A DNA stretch of 64,000 nt, taken from positions 248,001 through 312,000 of the forward strand of contig NZ_WWCM01000002.1 in NCBI RefSeq assembly GCF_009857915.1, given 5' to 3'. Source of the stretch: Duganella qianjiadongensis (GTDB lineage Bacteria; Pseudomonadota; Gammaproteobacteria; Burkholderiales; Burkholderiaceae_D). A program made the position numbers and the translations under genes. The notes beneath the pieces were generated by a model, which was not told where the DNA came from, did not search any database, and saw only the letters and a program-made list of their open reading frames with translations. The first letter of the stretch is position 1, and each line of letters begins with the position of its first letter. This document shows positions 35,140-43,915 of this stretch, piece after piece.

Positions 35140-37254
35140 ATGACTATACCGCGACTTTCTTTTATCGCCATGTTAATTTCTGCCGGCTTGAGCCTGCCCG
35201 TGCTCGCCGCCGCCGAAGACTCTACGGCCAGACATCCGATTACCCATGAAGATGTGTGGCTGATGAAGCGGGTAGGCGCTCCGCTGCCTAGCCCGGATGG
35301 TAAATGGGCCGTATTTTCCGTTACCGACCCCGCATATGACAGCAAAGAACAGTGGTCCGACCTGTGGATCAAATCCCTCGCCGATGATACGCCGGCACGC
35401 CGCCTGACGTTCAGCAAAGGTGGAGAAGGCAGCCTGAACTGGTCGCCCGATAGCCGCTATCTGGTCTTCGTGGCCAAGCGCGATGGCGACGAGGCCGGCC
35501 AGATCTACCGCCTCGATCTGCAGACCGGCGGCGAGGCCCAGCGCCTGACCACGCTGACGCTGGGTGCCCGTGCCCCGCGCTACAGCCCGGATGGCAAGCA
35601 GCTGCTGTTCGTCAGCGACATCTATCCGGGCAATAGCTCGGAAGACGATATTAAGCAGTCTGCCAAGGAACACAAGGATCGCAAGTATTCGGCGCGCGCC
35701 TACGAAACCTTCCCGCCGCGCTACTTCGACAAATGGCTGGACGATAAAAAGGTCCGTCTGTTCGTCATGGATGCCGAGCCCGCCGCCAAGCCGCGCGACC
35801 TGCTCGGCGGCACCCGTCTGGTCACCCTGCCCGGCTTTGGCGGCGCACAGGGCGACGAGGGCCAGTCGCTGGAAGCACTGTGGGCGCCTGATGGCAAGAC
35901 CGTGCTGTTCATCGCCTCCACCAACCGCGACGAACTGGCGCGCGCCAGCGGCTATACCCAGATCTACAGCATGCCCGTTGCAGGGGGCGAGCCGCAGCAG
36001 CTGACGCGCGACCGCCACAGCTACCATAGCCTGAAGTTCGGCAACGAAGGCAAGTCCCTGTTTGCGCTGACGGAAGCGGAGCAGGAAGGCAAGGTGTATG
36101 ACGTGACGCGCCTGATCAGTTTCGCCTGGCCGTTCACCAGCACGACACCGAAAGTGCTCACGGCCACGCTGGACCGGTCGATTTCGCGCTATGTTCTGCC
36201 TGCTGGCAGCAACCGCGTGGTATTCAGCTACGAGCATGCCGGACTCGAACAGCTGCACTCGATGAATCTGCAGGGCGGCGATCTGCGCGACGAAAAATCG
36301 CTGCCGACCGGCAGCATCAATTCGCTCGCAACGGGCGGCAAAGCCATGGTGGGCGTGTGGGAGTCTTCCATCCATCCGCCCGAAGTGTATGCCTTCGGCG
36401 CCAGCGCTCCCAAACGTCTGACCAGTTTCAATACGGAGCGCGCCGCCGGCATAGACTGGCAGGCGCCCGAGCACTTCTGGTTCAAGGCCAGCGATGGCCG
36501 CATGATCCACAATATGCTGGTCAAGCCGGCCAACTTCGATCCCGCCAAAAAGTATCCGCTGTTTGCCGTGATCCACGGCGGCGCCGCGAATATGTGGCGC
36601 GACCAGTTCGTGCTGCGCTGGAACTACCACCTGCTGGCCCAGCCCGGCTATGTGGTGCTGCTGACCGACTACAAAGGCTCCACCGGCTATGGCGAGGAAT
36701 TCGCCCGCGCCATACAGGGCGATCCGCTCAAGGGCCCGGCCGACGAAATCAACGAGGCGGTCGATGAAGCGATCAAGAAATACAGCTATATCGACGGCAG
36801 CCGCCTCGCTGCCGGCGGCGCCAGCTACGGCGGCCACCTGGCCAACTGGCTGCAAGCGACCAGCACACGCTACAAGGCCATCGTGTCGCACGCGGGTGAA
36901 ATGGACCTGATCATGCAGTGGGGCACCAGCGACAGCATCCATGGCCGCGAAGTCAACAGCGGCGGCCCCGTCTGGGGCGACCAGCCGGTATGGCGCGAGC
37001 AGAGTCCGGTACTACAGGCAGGCAATCATGCCAAAGGCACGGGATTCACCGCACCTATCCTGATTTCGGTAGGCGAACTCGATTACCGCGTGCCGGCCAA
37101 TAACGCGCTGATGAACTACGCGCTGCAGCACCGCCTGAACGTACCGGCCAAGCTGCTGGTGTTCCCCGACGAGAACCACTGGATCCTCAAAGGCGAAAAC
37201 AGCCGCTACTTCTATCAGGAAGTGCACGGCTGGCTGGCCAAATACCTCAAGTAA
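35140..37254 (+). CDS. S9 family prolyl oligopeptidase, exported
   Basis: 704 aa from the ATG at 35140, which gives a good signal peptide (MTIPRLSFIAMLISAGLSL). Another ATG at 35089 is possible. A seven-bladed beta-propeller-like region (about 40-420) with repeated SPDGKxLLF motifs precedes the alpha/beta hydrolase domain. The catalytic serine is in GGASYGGHL (near residue 562), the Asp in ELDYRVP and the His in DENHW. It cleaves short peptides, probably in the periplasm. Closest to the acylaminoacyl-peptidase/DPP branch. Confidence 0.92.
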   Translation: MTIPRLSFIAMLISAGLSLPVLAAAEDSTARHPITHEDVWLMKRVGAPLPSPDGKWAVFSVTDPAYDSKEQWSDLWIKSLADDTPARRLTFSKGGEGSLNWSPDSRYLVFVAKRDGDEAGQIYRLDLQTGGEAQRLTTLTLGARAPRYSPDGKQLLFVSDIYPGNSSEDDIKQSAKEHKDRKYSARAYETFPPRYFDKWLDDKKVRLFVMDAEPAAKPRDLLGGTRLVTLPGFGGAQGDEGQSLEALWAPDGKTVLFIASTNRDELARASGYTQIYSMPVAGGEPQQLTRDRHSYHSLKFGNEGKSLFALTEAEQEGKVYDVTRLISFAWPFTSTTPKVLTATLDRSISRYVLPAGSNRVVFSYEHAGLEQLHSMNLQGGDLRDEKSLPTGSINSLATGGKAMVGVWESSIHPPEVYAFGASAPKRLTSFNTERAAGIDWQAPEHFWFKASDGRMIHNMLVKPANFDPAKKYPLFAVIHGGAANMWRDQFVLRWNYHLLAQPGYVVLLTDYKGSTGYGEEFARAIQGDPLKGPADEINEAVDEAIKKYSYIDGSRLAAGGASYGGHLANWLQATSTRYKAIVSHAGEMDLIMQWGTSDSIHGREVNSGGPVWGDQPVWREQSPVLQAGNHAKGTGFTAPILISVGELDYRVPANNALMNYALQHRLNVPAKLLVFPDENHWILKGENSRYFYQEVHGWLAKYLK

Positions 37255-37274
37255 AAGACGCCGCAAAAATACCA

Positions 37275-37315
37275 AGCCCCGGATGCTGGCCTGCGCCAGT
37301 CATCCGGGGCTTTAT
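37275..37315. terminator. Terminator between S9 peptidase and trypsin-like gene
   Basis: AGCCCCGGATG pairs with CATCCGGGGCT, and inner CTGGC pairs with GCCAG around a CTGC loop. Three T follow the arm. The two genes converge here. Confidence 0.78.
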
Positions 37316-37328
37316 CTATTTCAGCCGA

Positions 37329-38435
37329 TTACTGCTGTTTGCGGCGACGGGCCACACCCACCAGTGCCAGACCGGCCAGCAGCATGGCATAGGTTTCCGG
37401 TTCCGGTACGGCGGTTACCGAGTTAATCCAGCCTATGTGCGAGTAGGTCGCGGTCGACCCGGACAGGTCGCCATAGCTCGAACCGTTCTTGGTAGCATTG
37501 TCGCAACCGTTCAGACCAAATGCGCCGCAAGCCGAGCTACCGCCCCAGCCCCACGAGTGCACGCCCGACAGCAGCCATTCGGTGCCATTCCAGACGAAGT
37601 CGCCACCGCCCGAGTCGCCGCCGGCGATCAGACCTTCGCGCGCGCCCAGACCGGTGCCGCTGCTCCAGGTGGTAGGCGCGACTACGCCCGAAATACGGCT
37701 CAGGGTGTTGTGGGCAGCGGTACCGTCATCGAAATCGCTCATGTAGGTAGCGCCAGGAGCATAGAAGCTTTCATCGAAGTCGTAGCCATATTTAGCGGCA
37801 TCTTTGTTGAAAGTCTTGCTGTCCACATCGAATACGTTGTAGGCGTAGTGGCCCCAGGCAACGTCATTCCAGTTGGTAGCGGCATTGGTGTTGGCGTTCT
37901 GGGTAGTGCCGTAGCCGGCCATCAGGTATTCCTTGCCCACGTCATTGGTGGTGCTCAGGTGGTAGCCCTTGATGGTGGTCACTGCGGTATCGAGTTTCAG
38001 AATCGCGATGTCGGCGCCGGTATCCAGTTCGCCAGTCCATTTTTTGTTGACGTAGGCATTGCCGACCGACACGTTACGGCTGATCGCCGCAACGCCATTT
38101 TCCCAGCCGAACTGCACCGTCATCTTGGTGAAATCATCGGCGCAGTGGGCTGCCGTCAGCACGTATTGGCCACCTGCCAGCAGGGAGCCCGAGCAGGCCC
38201 AGTTACCCGCCGAATTGCTGAAGCTCAGACGGGCTACGCCGTCGAGCGCACCTACCACGCCATTGAAAGTCTGGCCAGCAACAAAGCGCCAGTTCGACGG
38301 TGCCGAAGTATTGCCTGTCATTGGATTCAGCGAACCGATGGTGGCATTCTTGTCGCCCACAGCCTGTGCCGAACTTGCCAGCAATACGGCTGCGACAATG
38401 GCAGCCAGTTTGAATTGTTTGCTTCCGATGCTCAT
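37329..38435 (-). CDS. Trypsin-like (S1) serine protease with PEP-CTERM tail
   Basis: 368 aa. Signal peptide about 1-25 (SSAQAVG). The catalytic triad is complete: His in TAAHC (near residue 98), Asp in GADIAILKL (near 145) and Ser in GGDSGGGDF (near 272). Paired cysteines flank the His (ACSGSLLAGG...TAAHC), as in trypsin. The C-terminus VPEPETYAMLLAGLALVGVARRRKQQ is a PEP-CTERM exosortase signal. A protease carrying this tag would be sorted to the outer surface or released into the matrix. Confidence 0.9.
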   Translation of the reverse strand: MSIGSKQFKLAAIVAAVLLASSAQAVGDKNATIGSLNPMTGNTSAPSNWRFVAGQTFNGVVGALDGVARLSFSNSAGNWACSGSLLAGGQYVLTAAHCADDFTKMTVQFGWENGVAAISRNVSVGNAYVNKKWTGELDTGADIAILKLDTAVTTIKGYHLSTTNDVGKEYLMAGYGTTQNANTNAATNWNDVAWGHYAYNVFDVDSKTFNKDAAKYGYDFDESFYAPGATYMSDFDDGTAAHNTLSRISGVVAPTTWSSGTGLGAREGLIAGGDSGGGDFVWNGTEWLLSGVHSWGWGGSSACGAFGLNGCDNATKNGSSYGDLSGSTATYSHIGWINSVTAVPEPETYAMLLAGLALVGVARRRKQQ

Positions 38436-38966
38436 GTGTCCTATCCCTTTGTGATTTCTTTTGGAAAATATTTTCTAATTGAGAAACCCGACTAGCCCGA
38501 ATGTGGTACACCCCGGATAGCTCAAGTGTGACAAAAATATATCATTGATTTTTTGCAACTCGAACTTACAGAAGTAGAATTTATTTTTCTGAATATGTCT
38601 TGATAAGTGTTACAAGATGTGACAGGAATTGCATAAATTTCCATATTTCAATTATTAGAATTATTATCAATATTTATTCGAATCAATTACACCAGCATGA
38701 ATGAATTTCATTTTTCAGAATGAAATCAAAGACAAACGTCTAAGGGATGGGGAAAGCGGACGCAACAATGAATCCCGCCTAGGCGGGCATGCCATGACAT
38801 CAAGCGGGCAAAAAAAAACGCCCCGTAGGGCGCTTTAAAAAGTAAAAAAATGTTGTGGAAAACATACGTCATCAAGCAAAAAAAGCAAGCTTAGTATTCG
38901 TTTACATACATCTGATACTCGCCATCTTCCCCACGGGGAAACTACCGCATGCAAACGGGTCACGCA
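38436..38966. other. AT-rich intergenic region, 531 bp, no gene recognised
   Basis: The stretch 38500-38740 is strongly AT-rich, unlike its neighbours. It contains TTTCATT-TTTCAG-AATGAAA near 38708-38728 and CCCGCCTAGGCGGG at 38774-38787. The protease promoter must lie here on the minus strand. There is a terminator at 38811-38832. No open frame with a ribosome binding site was found. Confidence 0.7.
38811..38832 (-). terminator. Terminator of the BON-domain gene
   Basis: Read on the minus strand: GCGCCC-TACG-GGGCG and then eight T. It lies about 135 bases past the stop codon of the BON gene. Confidence 0.88.
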
Positions 38967-39680
38967 CTATTTGATGCGTAGCGAGCTTTGCACCTTGTTG
39001 ACACCCTGAACATTACGGGCCACATCCACGGCTTTATCAACTTCGGCCTGCGATGGCACAAAGCCACTCAGCATTACCGTGCCATTCGTGGTCTCCACGT
39101 GTACATCGAGCGACTTCAGGCTAGGCTCGGCCAGCAGCTCGGTTTTCACCTTGGTGGTAATCATGGTATCGGCCATGGTATCGCGCGCCTGAGCCGTTTT
39201 CGAACGGGTCTCGCAGCCCACTTTATCGGCTCCTGTCATAGTGCTGCAATCAATGCCGGTCTGGGCGGCATCAGCCATCCGGCGCCCTTCTTTGGCATCG
39301 TTGATAGCGGCCACATGGGCCGTTTTGGCGCTATCGAGACAGCCTGATTTATCGGCGCCCGTCATCGAAGCGCAGCGCGCTTTGGCCAGATTGTAGTTGG
39401 CATCGGCTACTTCGGTCTGGGCCTTCTGCAGGGTTTTTTTGTCGTTGCGATACTGCATGGCAGCTTGCGCTTCGCTATTGGCGCGGGCTACCTTGGCCTG
39501 TTCGATACAGACATCTTTGCCAGTGCCGGACTGTGCATCGCAGGCATCTTTGGCCGACTTGTAATCAGCCGCTGCTTTCTGGGTGGCGTTCTTGTAAGCC
39601 ACGGTATCGCTATTCGGTGCCGACGCGGCAAAACTGGCGCTGGTAGCCGTCGCCATCACGATGAAGAGTAGTTTGTTCAT
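38967..39680 (-). CDS. BON domain protein with three cysteine-bounded loops
   Basis: 237 aa from the ATG at 39680 (MNKLLFIVMATATSASFAAS), a clear signal peptide; AAAGGGA lies upstream. A BON domain occupies about 170-237: DTMITTKVKTELL...VHVETTNGTVMLSGFVPSQ. The region before it carries three segments with cysteines exactly 11 apart: 47-58, 103-114 and 145-156, the last two reading C-(A/S)-(S/T)-MTGADK-x-GC. The rest is Ala/Lys-rich and helical. It is probably a periplasmic envelope-stress or osmotic-stress protein like OsmY; the loops are unusual. Confidence 0.82.
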   Translation of the reverse strand: MNKLLFIVMATATSASFAASAPNSDTVAYKNATQKAAADYKSAKDACDAQSGTGKDVCIEQAKVARANSEAQAAMQYRNDKKTLQKAQTEVADANYNLAKARCASMTGADKSGCLDSAKTAHVAAINDAKEGRRMADAAQTGIDCSTMTGADKVGCETRSKTAQARDTMADTMITTKVKTELLAEPSLKSLDVHVETTNGTVMLSGFVPSQAEVDKAVDVARNVQGVNKVQSSLRIK

Positions 39681-39768
39681 GATGTGTCCCTTTATGGTAG
39701 TTGGTGGACACATTAAACCCCGGCGGGTGCCGTGCATCTGTGCGGAAACGTACAAAGTTGCAAAATCG

Positions 39769-40452
39769 CTAGCGCAGCACACCGCACTCATCGTGTTGCA
39801 GACCCTGCTGCCACAGCTGCTCTACTTGCTGCTGCCATGGCCGACCCGCAGCAAATACCTGCGCTGTGGGCGCCTGCTGCAGCCATGCCAGCGTGCTGTG
39901 GCTACCCGCCGTCATACCGCCTGGCTGGCGCACTTGCGTCATCCATTGCAGCACGATGGGGTAACGTTGCGGCTGCCTTTGCGCTATCCATGCCAGCGCC
40001 ACCAGATCGGCATAACCTTCTTCGCGCCGGGTTTCCTGCAGCGCCATTTCCGGTGTGCTGGCCGCCTGTTCGAAGCCGGCAGGCAGGCTGTGCCATGCGC
40101 CTTGGGCATAGCGCCAGCAATGGCCTATCTCGTGTGCCACCATGGCTTCTATCATCCAGCTTTGCTGCTCTGGCGGCACGCCGGCCAGCACGTCTTCACT
40201 ATGCGAATTGCCGCGCAGCGACAGCACCAGCTTGCAGCGTCCATCCTGATAGCCTAGCGCCAGCGGCACGTCGCTGGCACGTGCCTGGGGCTGCACAGTG
40301 ATGTCGAGCGGAAGCTGCAGCGTCTGTCTGGCATAGGCCAGCACGCTGCTGCCCGCGTTAAGCCAGCGGATTTCCTGCGCCGTCAGCTCGGCCGCCTGCA
40401 GTGCGCTGGCGCACAGAATAAGGGCTGACAGGGACAGACAGTGCTTGATCAT
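39769..40452 (-). CDS. Putative secreted zinc peptidase (HExxH motif)
   Basis: 227 aa from the ATG at 40452, giving a signal peptide (MIKHCLSLSALILCASALQAA). The zinc motif HEIGHCWRY lies near residues 106-114, and a downstream acidic helix REEGYADLVAL could supply a third ligand. No family was recognised. It may be a small metallopeptidase of the periplasm. It is followed, in the same direction, by the BON gene after 88 bases. Confidence 0.65.
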   Translation of the reverse strand: MIKHCLSLSALILCASALQAAELTAQEIRWLNAGSSVLAYARQTLQLPLDITVQPQARASDVPLALGYQDGRCKLVLSLRGNSHSEDVLAGVPPEQQSWMIEAMVAHEIGHCWRYAQGAWHSLPAGFEQAASTPEMALQETRREEGYADLVALAWIAQRQPQRYPIVLQWMTQVRQPGGMTAGSHSTLAWLQQAPTAQVFAAGRPWQQQVEQLWQQGLQHDECGVLR

Positions 40453-40629
40453 GGTGATCAGACTGTAGCACGGCACAGGGCGAAAAAATTGCCGTATGGA
40501 AGGATCTACAACGCTTTATTTCTACGTAGAAAATTTGGAATGCCGGAACGGCAAGTACTGTTGCGGCAGGCGGCGAGGCACGGTGCAGACAGGGGGGGAA
40601 CCGCCTGCCGTACCTGCCGCCAGAGATGC

Positions 40630-42327
40630 TTATTTCACCAGCTGGGCCGCCGTCCTGAAGGCTGGCCGGATATCGTTCGGCACTACCTTCATCTTATCGA
40701 GCACTTTCTGCACCTCGGGGCGGATCACCACGTATTGGGCGATCATGGCCTGCGCGCGTGCATAGTCACCCGTCGCTTCGATGGTGAGGAACTCGCGGTC
40801 CAGATCCGTCACAGCCTGGCGTATCTGCTTGAAGTCGACCGAGAAGGTGCCGTCGCCGTGGGCGACGAAACCGCCTTTATCTAGCAGGTAGTTGACCTGG
40901 ATTGCCATGCCGCGCGCATGCGCATCCGTCAGACCGAAATGCAGCGTGCGGAAGGCCGAGGCGAGGAAGGTGGTGTACAGCTTGCGCTCGGCGGCGGCGC
41001 CCTGCCCCAGCGTACCGGCCAGCTGGCCCTTGTCCATCATATAGGCCAGCGCATACAGGCCGGTGATATCGGCTTTGGCTTCCTCGATGGTGGAATAGGC
41101 TTCCTTCAGATCCTGCCGCGGCGTCGATTCGGCGCCGTTCACGCGGGTGCTATGCGGTCCCAGACCGTGCATGATTTCATGCGCCAGAATATGGGTGAAG
41201 AAGGAATCGAAATCCAGATCGCGCTGGTCAGCCTTGTTCAGCACCAGCCGCGAAATCGGCGTCAACGTGGCCTTGAATTTGGCCTCCTGTACATTCTTCA
41301 GCATCACGCGTTTGGAACCGCGCTGGCTGATGATGCGCTCGTCGTTAGGCAGGTTGTAGGCGGCAGTCTGCACGCCCATATTGCCATCGCCTGCACCGTA
41401 CACCTGGTTCACCACCACCATGGGCGCGGCCGCACCGACTTTCGGATTGCGGTATTGCGCATCGAGCGGCAGATGGTCTTCCAGCTCCTGCATATGCTGG
41501 GCAAAGAAGTCCAGCTTGCGGGTCTCTTTCTCGTCGCGGATATTCACGTAGGCCTCGAACGCCGCCTTGTAGCCGAACAGTTCGTCGTTATAGGTTTCGT
41601 AAGGACCGATGGTGACATCCACGGGCGCGTCCAGATCCATCCATGCAAAATCAGAAGCCAGATAATCGTTGCTGAGGAAAGCCTCGGCACGCAGGGTGAG
41701 GAATTTTTTCAGCGAGGCGTTATCGGTATCGGCTGCTGCCTGCTTCAGTAAAGCGGCAGCACGCTCGAGTTCCGGCTTGTATTCATCGGAATATTTGACG
41801 GCGACGAACTGGCCGGCAGCATTCTTGCGGATGGTGGTGAAGAACCACTGGGCCTGCTCCTTGTCGGCCGCTGGCAATGCGTTAATCCAGCTTTCCAGCA
41901 CCTGCTTGCTGGCACCTTCAGGATAGAAGTTTGCCGCTTCCGGCTTCTTCTCGGGGATGGAGATGCCGGCCAGTTCGGCCGGCAGGAAGCGCTGGTGTCC
42001 ATCGAGGATGGACCATGGCCCCTTGTTGAGCCAGAAGTATTCCTGCCGCGCTTTCCCCAGTGGGCTGTGGTCTTTCTGCAGCGCGGCCCACAGCGCCTCG
42101 TTGCCGGACCAGCGCTGGCGCAGCTGCAGCACGTCCAGAATCCTGGCCGCTTCGATCAGTCTGGCGATAGCTTGCTTGTCGCCCGCCGACAGGGCACTGG
42201 TGTCGGCCGTCAGGGCAACCGGAGCAAAGCGCTTGGTCATGCGCTGCAGTTCGGCCACACTGGCCGGCGCAGCATAGGCGGTGAAACAGGCGCTAGCCAG
42301 CGCCAGCGGGAGCAGAATTTTCTTCAT
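40630..42327 (-). CDS. M49-like zinc dipeptidyl-peptidase
   Basis: 565 aa with a signal peptide (about 1-19, ending FTAYAAP). The zinc motif reads HEIMHGLGPH near residue 388, followed about 30 residues later by TIEEAKADI, supplying the glutamate ligand. This matches bacterial members related to dipeptidyl-peptidase III (M49), but the classical HELLGH spacing is replaced by a plain HExxH. The enzyme would cut dipeptides from oligopeptides in the periplasm. Substrate unknown. Confidence 0.78.
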   Translation of the reverse strand: MKKILLPLALASACFTAYAAPASVAELQRMTKRFAPVALTADTSALSAGDKQAIARLIEAARILDVLQLRQRWSGNEALWAALQKDHSPLGKARQEYFWLNKGPWSILDGHQRFLPAELAGISIPEKKPEAANFYPEGASKQVLESWINALPAADKEQAQWFFTTIRKNAAGQFVAVKYSDEYKPELERAAALLKQAAADTDNASLKKFLTLRAEAFLSNDYLASDFAWMDLDAPVDVTIGPYETYNDELFGYKAAFEAYVNIRDEKETRKLDFFAQHMQELEDHLPLDAQYRNPKVGAAAPMVVVNQVYGAGDGNMGVQTAAYNLPNDERIISQRGSKRVMLKNVQEAKFKATLTPISRLVLNKADQRDLDFDSFFTHILAHEIMHGLGPHSTRVNGAESTPRQDLKEAYSTIEEAKADITGLYALAYMMDKGQLAGTLGQGAAAERKLYTTFLASAFRTLHFGLTDAHARGMAIQVNYLLDKGGFVAHGDGTFSVDFKQIRQAVTDLDREFLTIEATGDYARAQAMIAQYVVIRPEVQKVLDKMKVVPNDIRPAFRTAAQLVK

Positions 42328-42383
42328 ACTAGCCTCGGAGATAGTGAGGCTGGTATTTTAATCCAGCTCGCTGCTGGTGCCGT

Positions 42384-43856
42384 TTAACGGGGCAGCGTGC
42401 CGTTCTGGGCTACCTGCGCCAGCTGCGCCGATGGCTGCCAGCCTGCGCCCAATGCACGGGCCACCGACACGGCGGACAGCAGGCGCTGGGTGCTGATCTG
42501 CACGGCGGCGCGATCTGCTGCCAGCGCGCTGCGCTGGGCATCGGTCACATCCAGATAGGTCGATACGCCCCGCTCGTAACGGGCGCGCGCTACCAGATAG
42601 CCGCGTGCTGCCGCCACCTGCGAAGCCGCCTGCGCTTCACCCTGCAACTGACGCTGCTGTACGTCGGACAGCGCATCTTCCACTTCGCGCAGGGCCGTCA
42701 GCAGTTTGCTCTGGTGGTTAGCCACCGCTTCTTCATAGCGCGCCTTGGCCACAGCCAGATTGGCCTTGTTGCGGCCACCATCGAACAGCGGCAGCGACAG
42801 AGCCAGCGGGCCGGCGCTGAACTGGCGCGCACCGCCTTTGCTCAGGTTTTGCAGGCTCTCCGAAGCAAAGCCGAAGTTGCCCGTCAGGCTGATGGAAGGA
42901 TAGAACGCGCCTTCGGCCACGCCTACCTGTGCGTTGGCGGAACGCAGCGTCGCCACGCTGCCTGCCAGATCGGGACGCTGGGCCAGCAGGCTGGCCGGCA
43001 GACCGACCGGAATCGCCGGCGGCTGCGGCAGGCTCACACCAGCGCCGCTGGCTGGCAATTGCAGCGCTGCCGGGCTGGCACCCACCAGCGTGGCCAGACT
43101 GTGTGCGAGCAGATTGCGCTGACGCTGCACTTCATGCAGATCGGCCTGCGCATTGGCGCGTTCGATACGGGCGCGCGATACATCGAGCTCGTTCGACAGG
43201 CCGGCATTAAAGCGTGCCGTCACCAGTTCTTCCGATTCGCGACGGGTGTCGAGCGCATTGTTCAGAATGGCGATTTCCGCATCCAGACCGCGCAACTGCC
43301 AGTAGGTGGTAGCGACCTGCGAGGATAGCAGCAACAGCACGCCATCGCGGTCGGCCTCGGCAGCCAGTGCCTGTGCGTCGGAAGCTTCCACCAGACGGCG
43401 TACGCGACCCAGCAAGTCCACTTCATAGGACAAGCCCACGCCAACCTGGTAATCATTCCCCTTGATGGAGCGTCCACCGAGCGCCAGACCTTGCGAGGTC
43501 TCGGCCGAACTGCGCGAATTGCCGATCGAGGAGCGGGCATTGATCTGCGGCTGCTGGCTGGAACGGGTTACGCCAGCCTGTTCAAGCGCCTGCACCAGCC
43601 GCTGGGCTGCGGCTTTCACGCCGGGGTTGTCGCGCAGCGCTGTCTGCTCCAGACGGTCCAGCGTGGCGTCATTGAATACCGTCCACCACTGTGCCGGCAG
43701 GCGTGCTTCGCTGCTGGCGGCAGGCGCCAGATGGCGGAAGCTGGCATCAGCTACGGCAGGCGGTGGGGAGAAGTCGCTACCGACCGTGGCGCAGCCGGTA
43801 ACGGCCAGCGCAACGGCAGTGGCCACAGTCAGACGCTGGAAAGCGGAATGGAACAT
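42384..43856 (-). CDS. Outer-membrane efflux lipoprotein, NodT family
   Basis: 490 aa. Signal peptide with lipobox VTGC at Cys22, so it is probably a lipoprotein. Two outer-membrane efflux (OEP) repeats follow, with the TolC-type coiled coils LRDNPGVKAAAQRLVQALEQAG and GVSTYLDVTDAQRSALAAD. It forms the outer channel of the tripartite pump made with the MFS protein and HlyD-type protein encoded upstream. Confidence 0.92.
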   Translation of the reverse strand: MFHSAFQRLTVATAVALAVTGCATVGSDFSPPPAVADASFRHLAPAASSEARLPAQWWTVFNDATLDRLEQTALRDNPGVKAAAQRLVQALEQAGVTRSSQQPQINARSSIGNSRSSAETSQGLALGGRSIKGNDYQVGVGLSYEVDLLGRVRRLVEASDAQALAAEADRDGVLLLLSSQVATTYWQLRGLDAEIAILNNALDTRRESEELVTARFNAGLSNELDVSRARIERANAQADLHEVQRQRNLLAHSLATLVGASPAALQLPASGAGVSLPQPPAIPVGLPASLLAQRPDLAGSVATLRSANAQVGVAEGAFYPSISLTGNFGFASESLQNLSKGGARQFSAGPLALSLPLFDGGRNKANLAVAKARYEEAVANHQSKLLTALREVEDALSDVQQRQLQGEAQAASQVAAARGYLVARARYERGVSTYLDVTDAQRSALAADRAAVQISTQRLLSAVSVARALGAGWQPSAQLAQVAQNGTLPR

Positions 43857-43915
43857 AGTGTTACCTCACTTGTATTTGATTTGTCGGGTACTGCACGCGG
43901 GTCTGGACAGACCGC

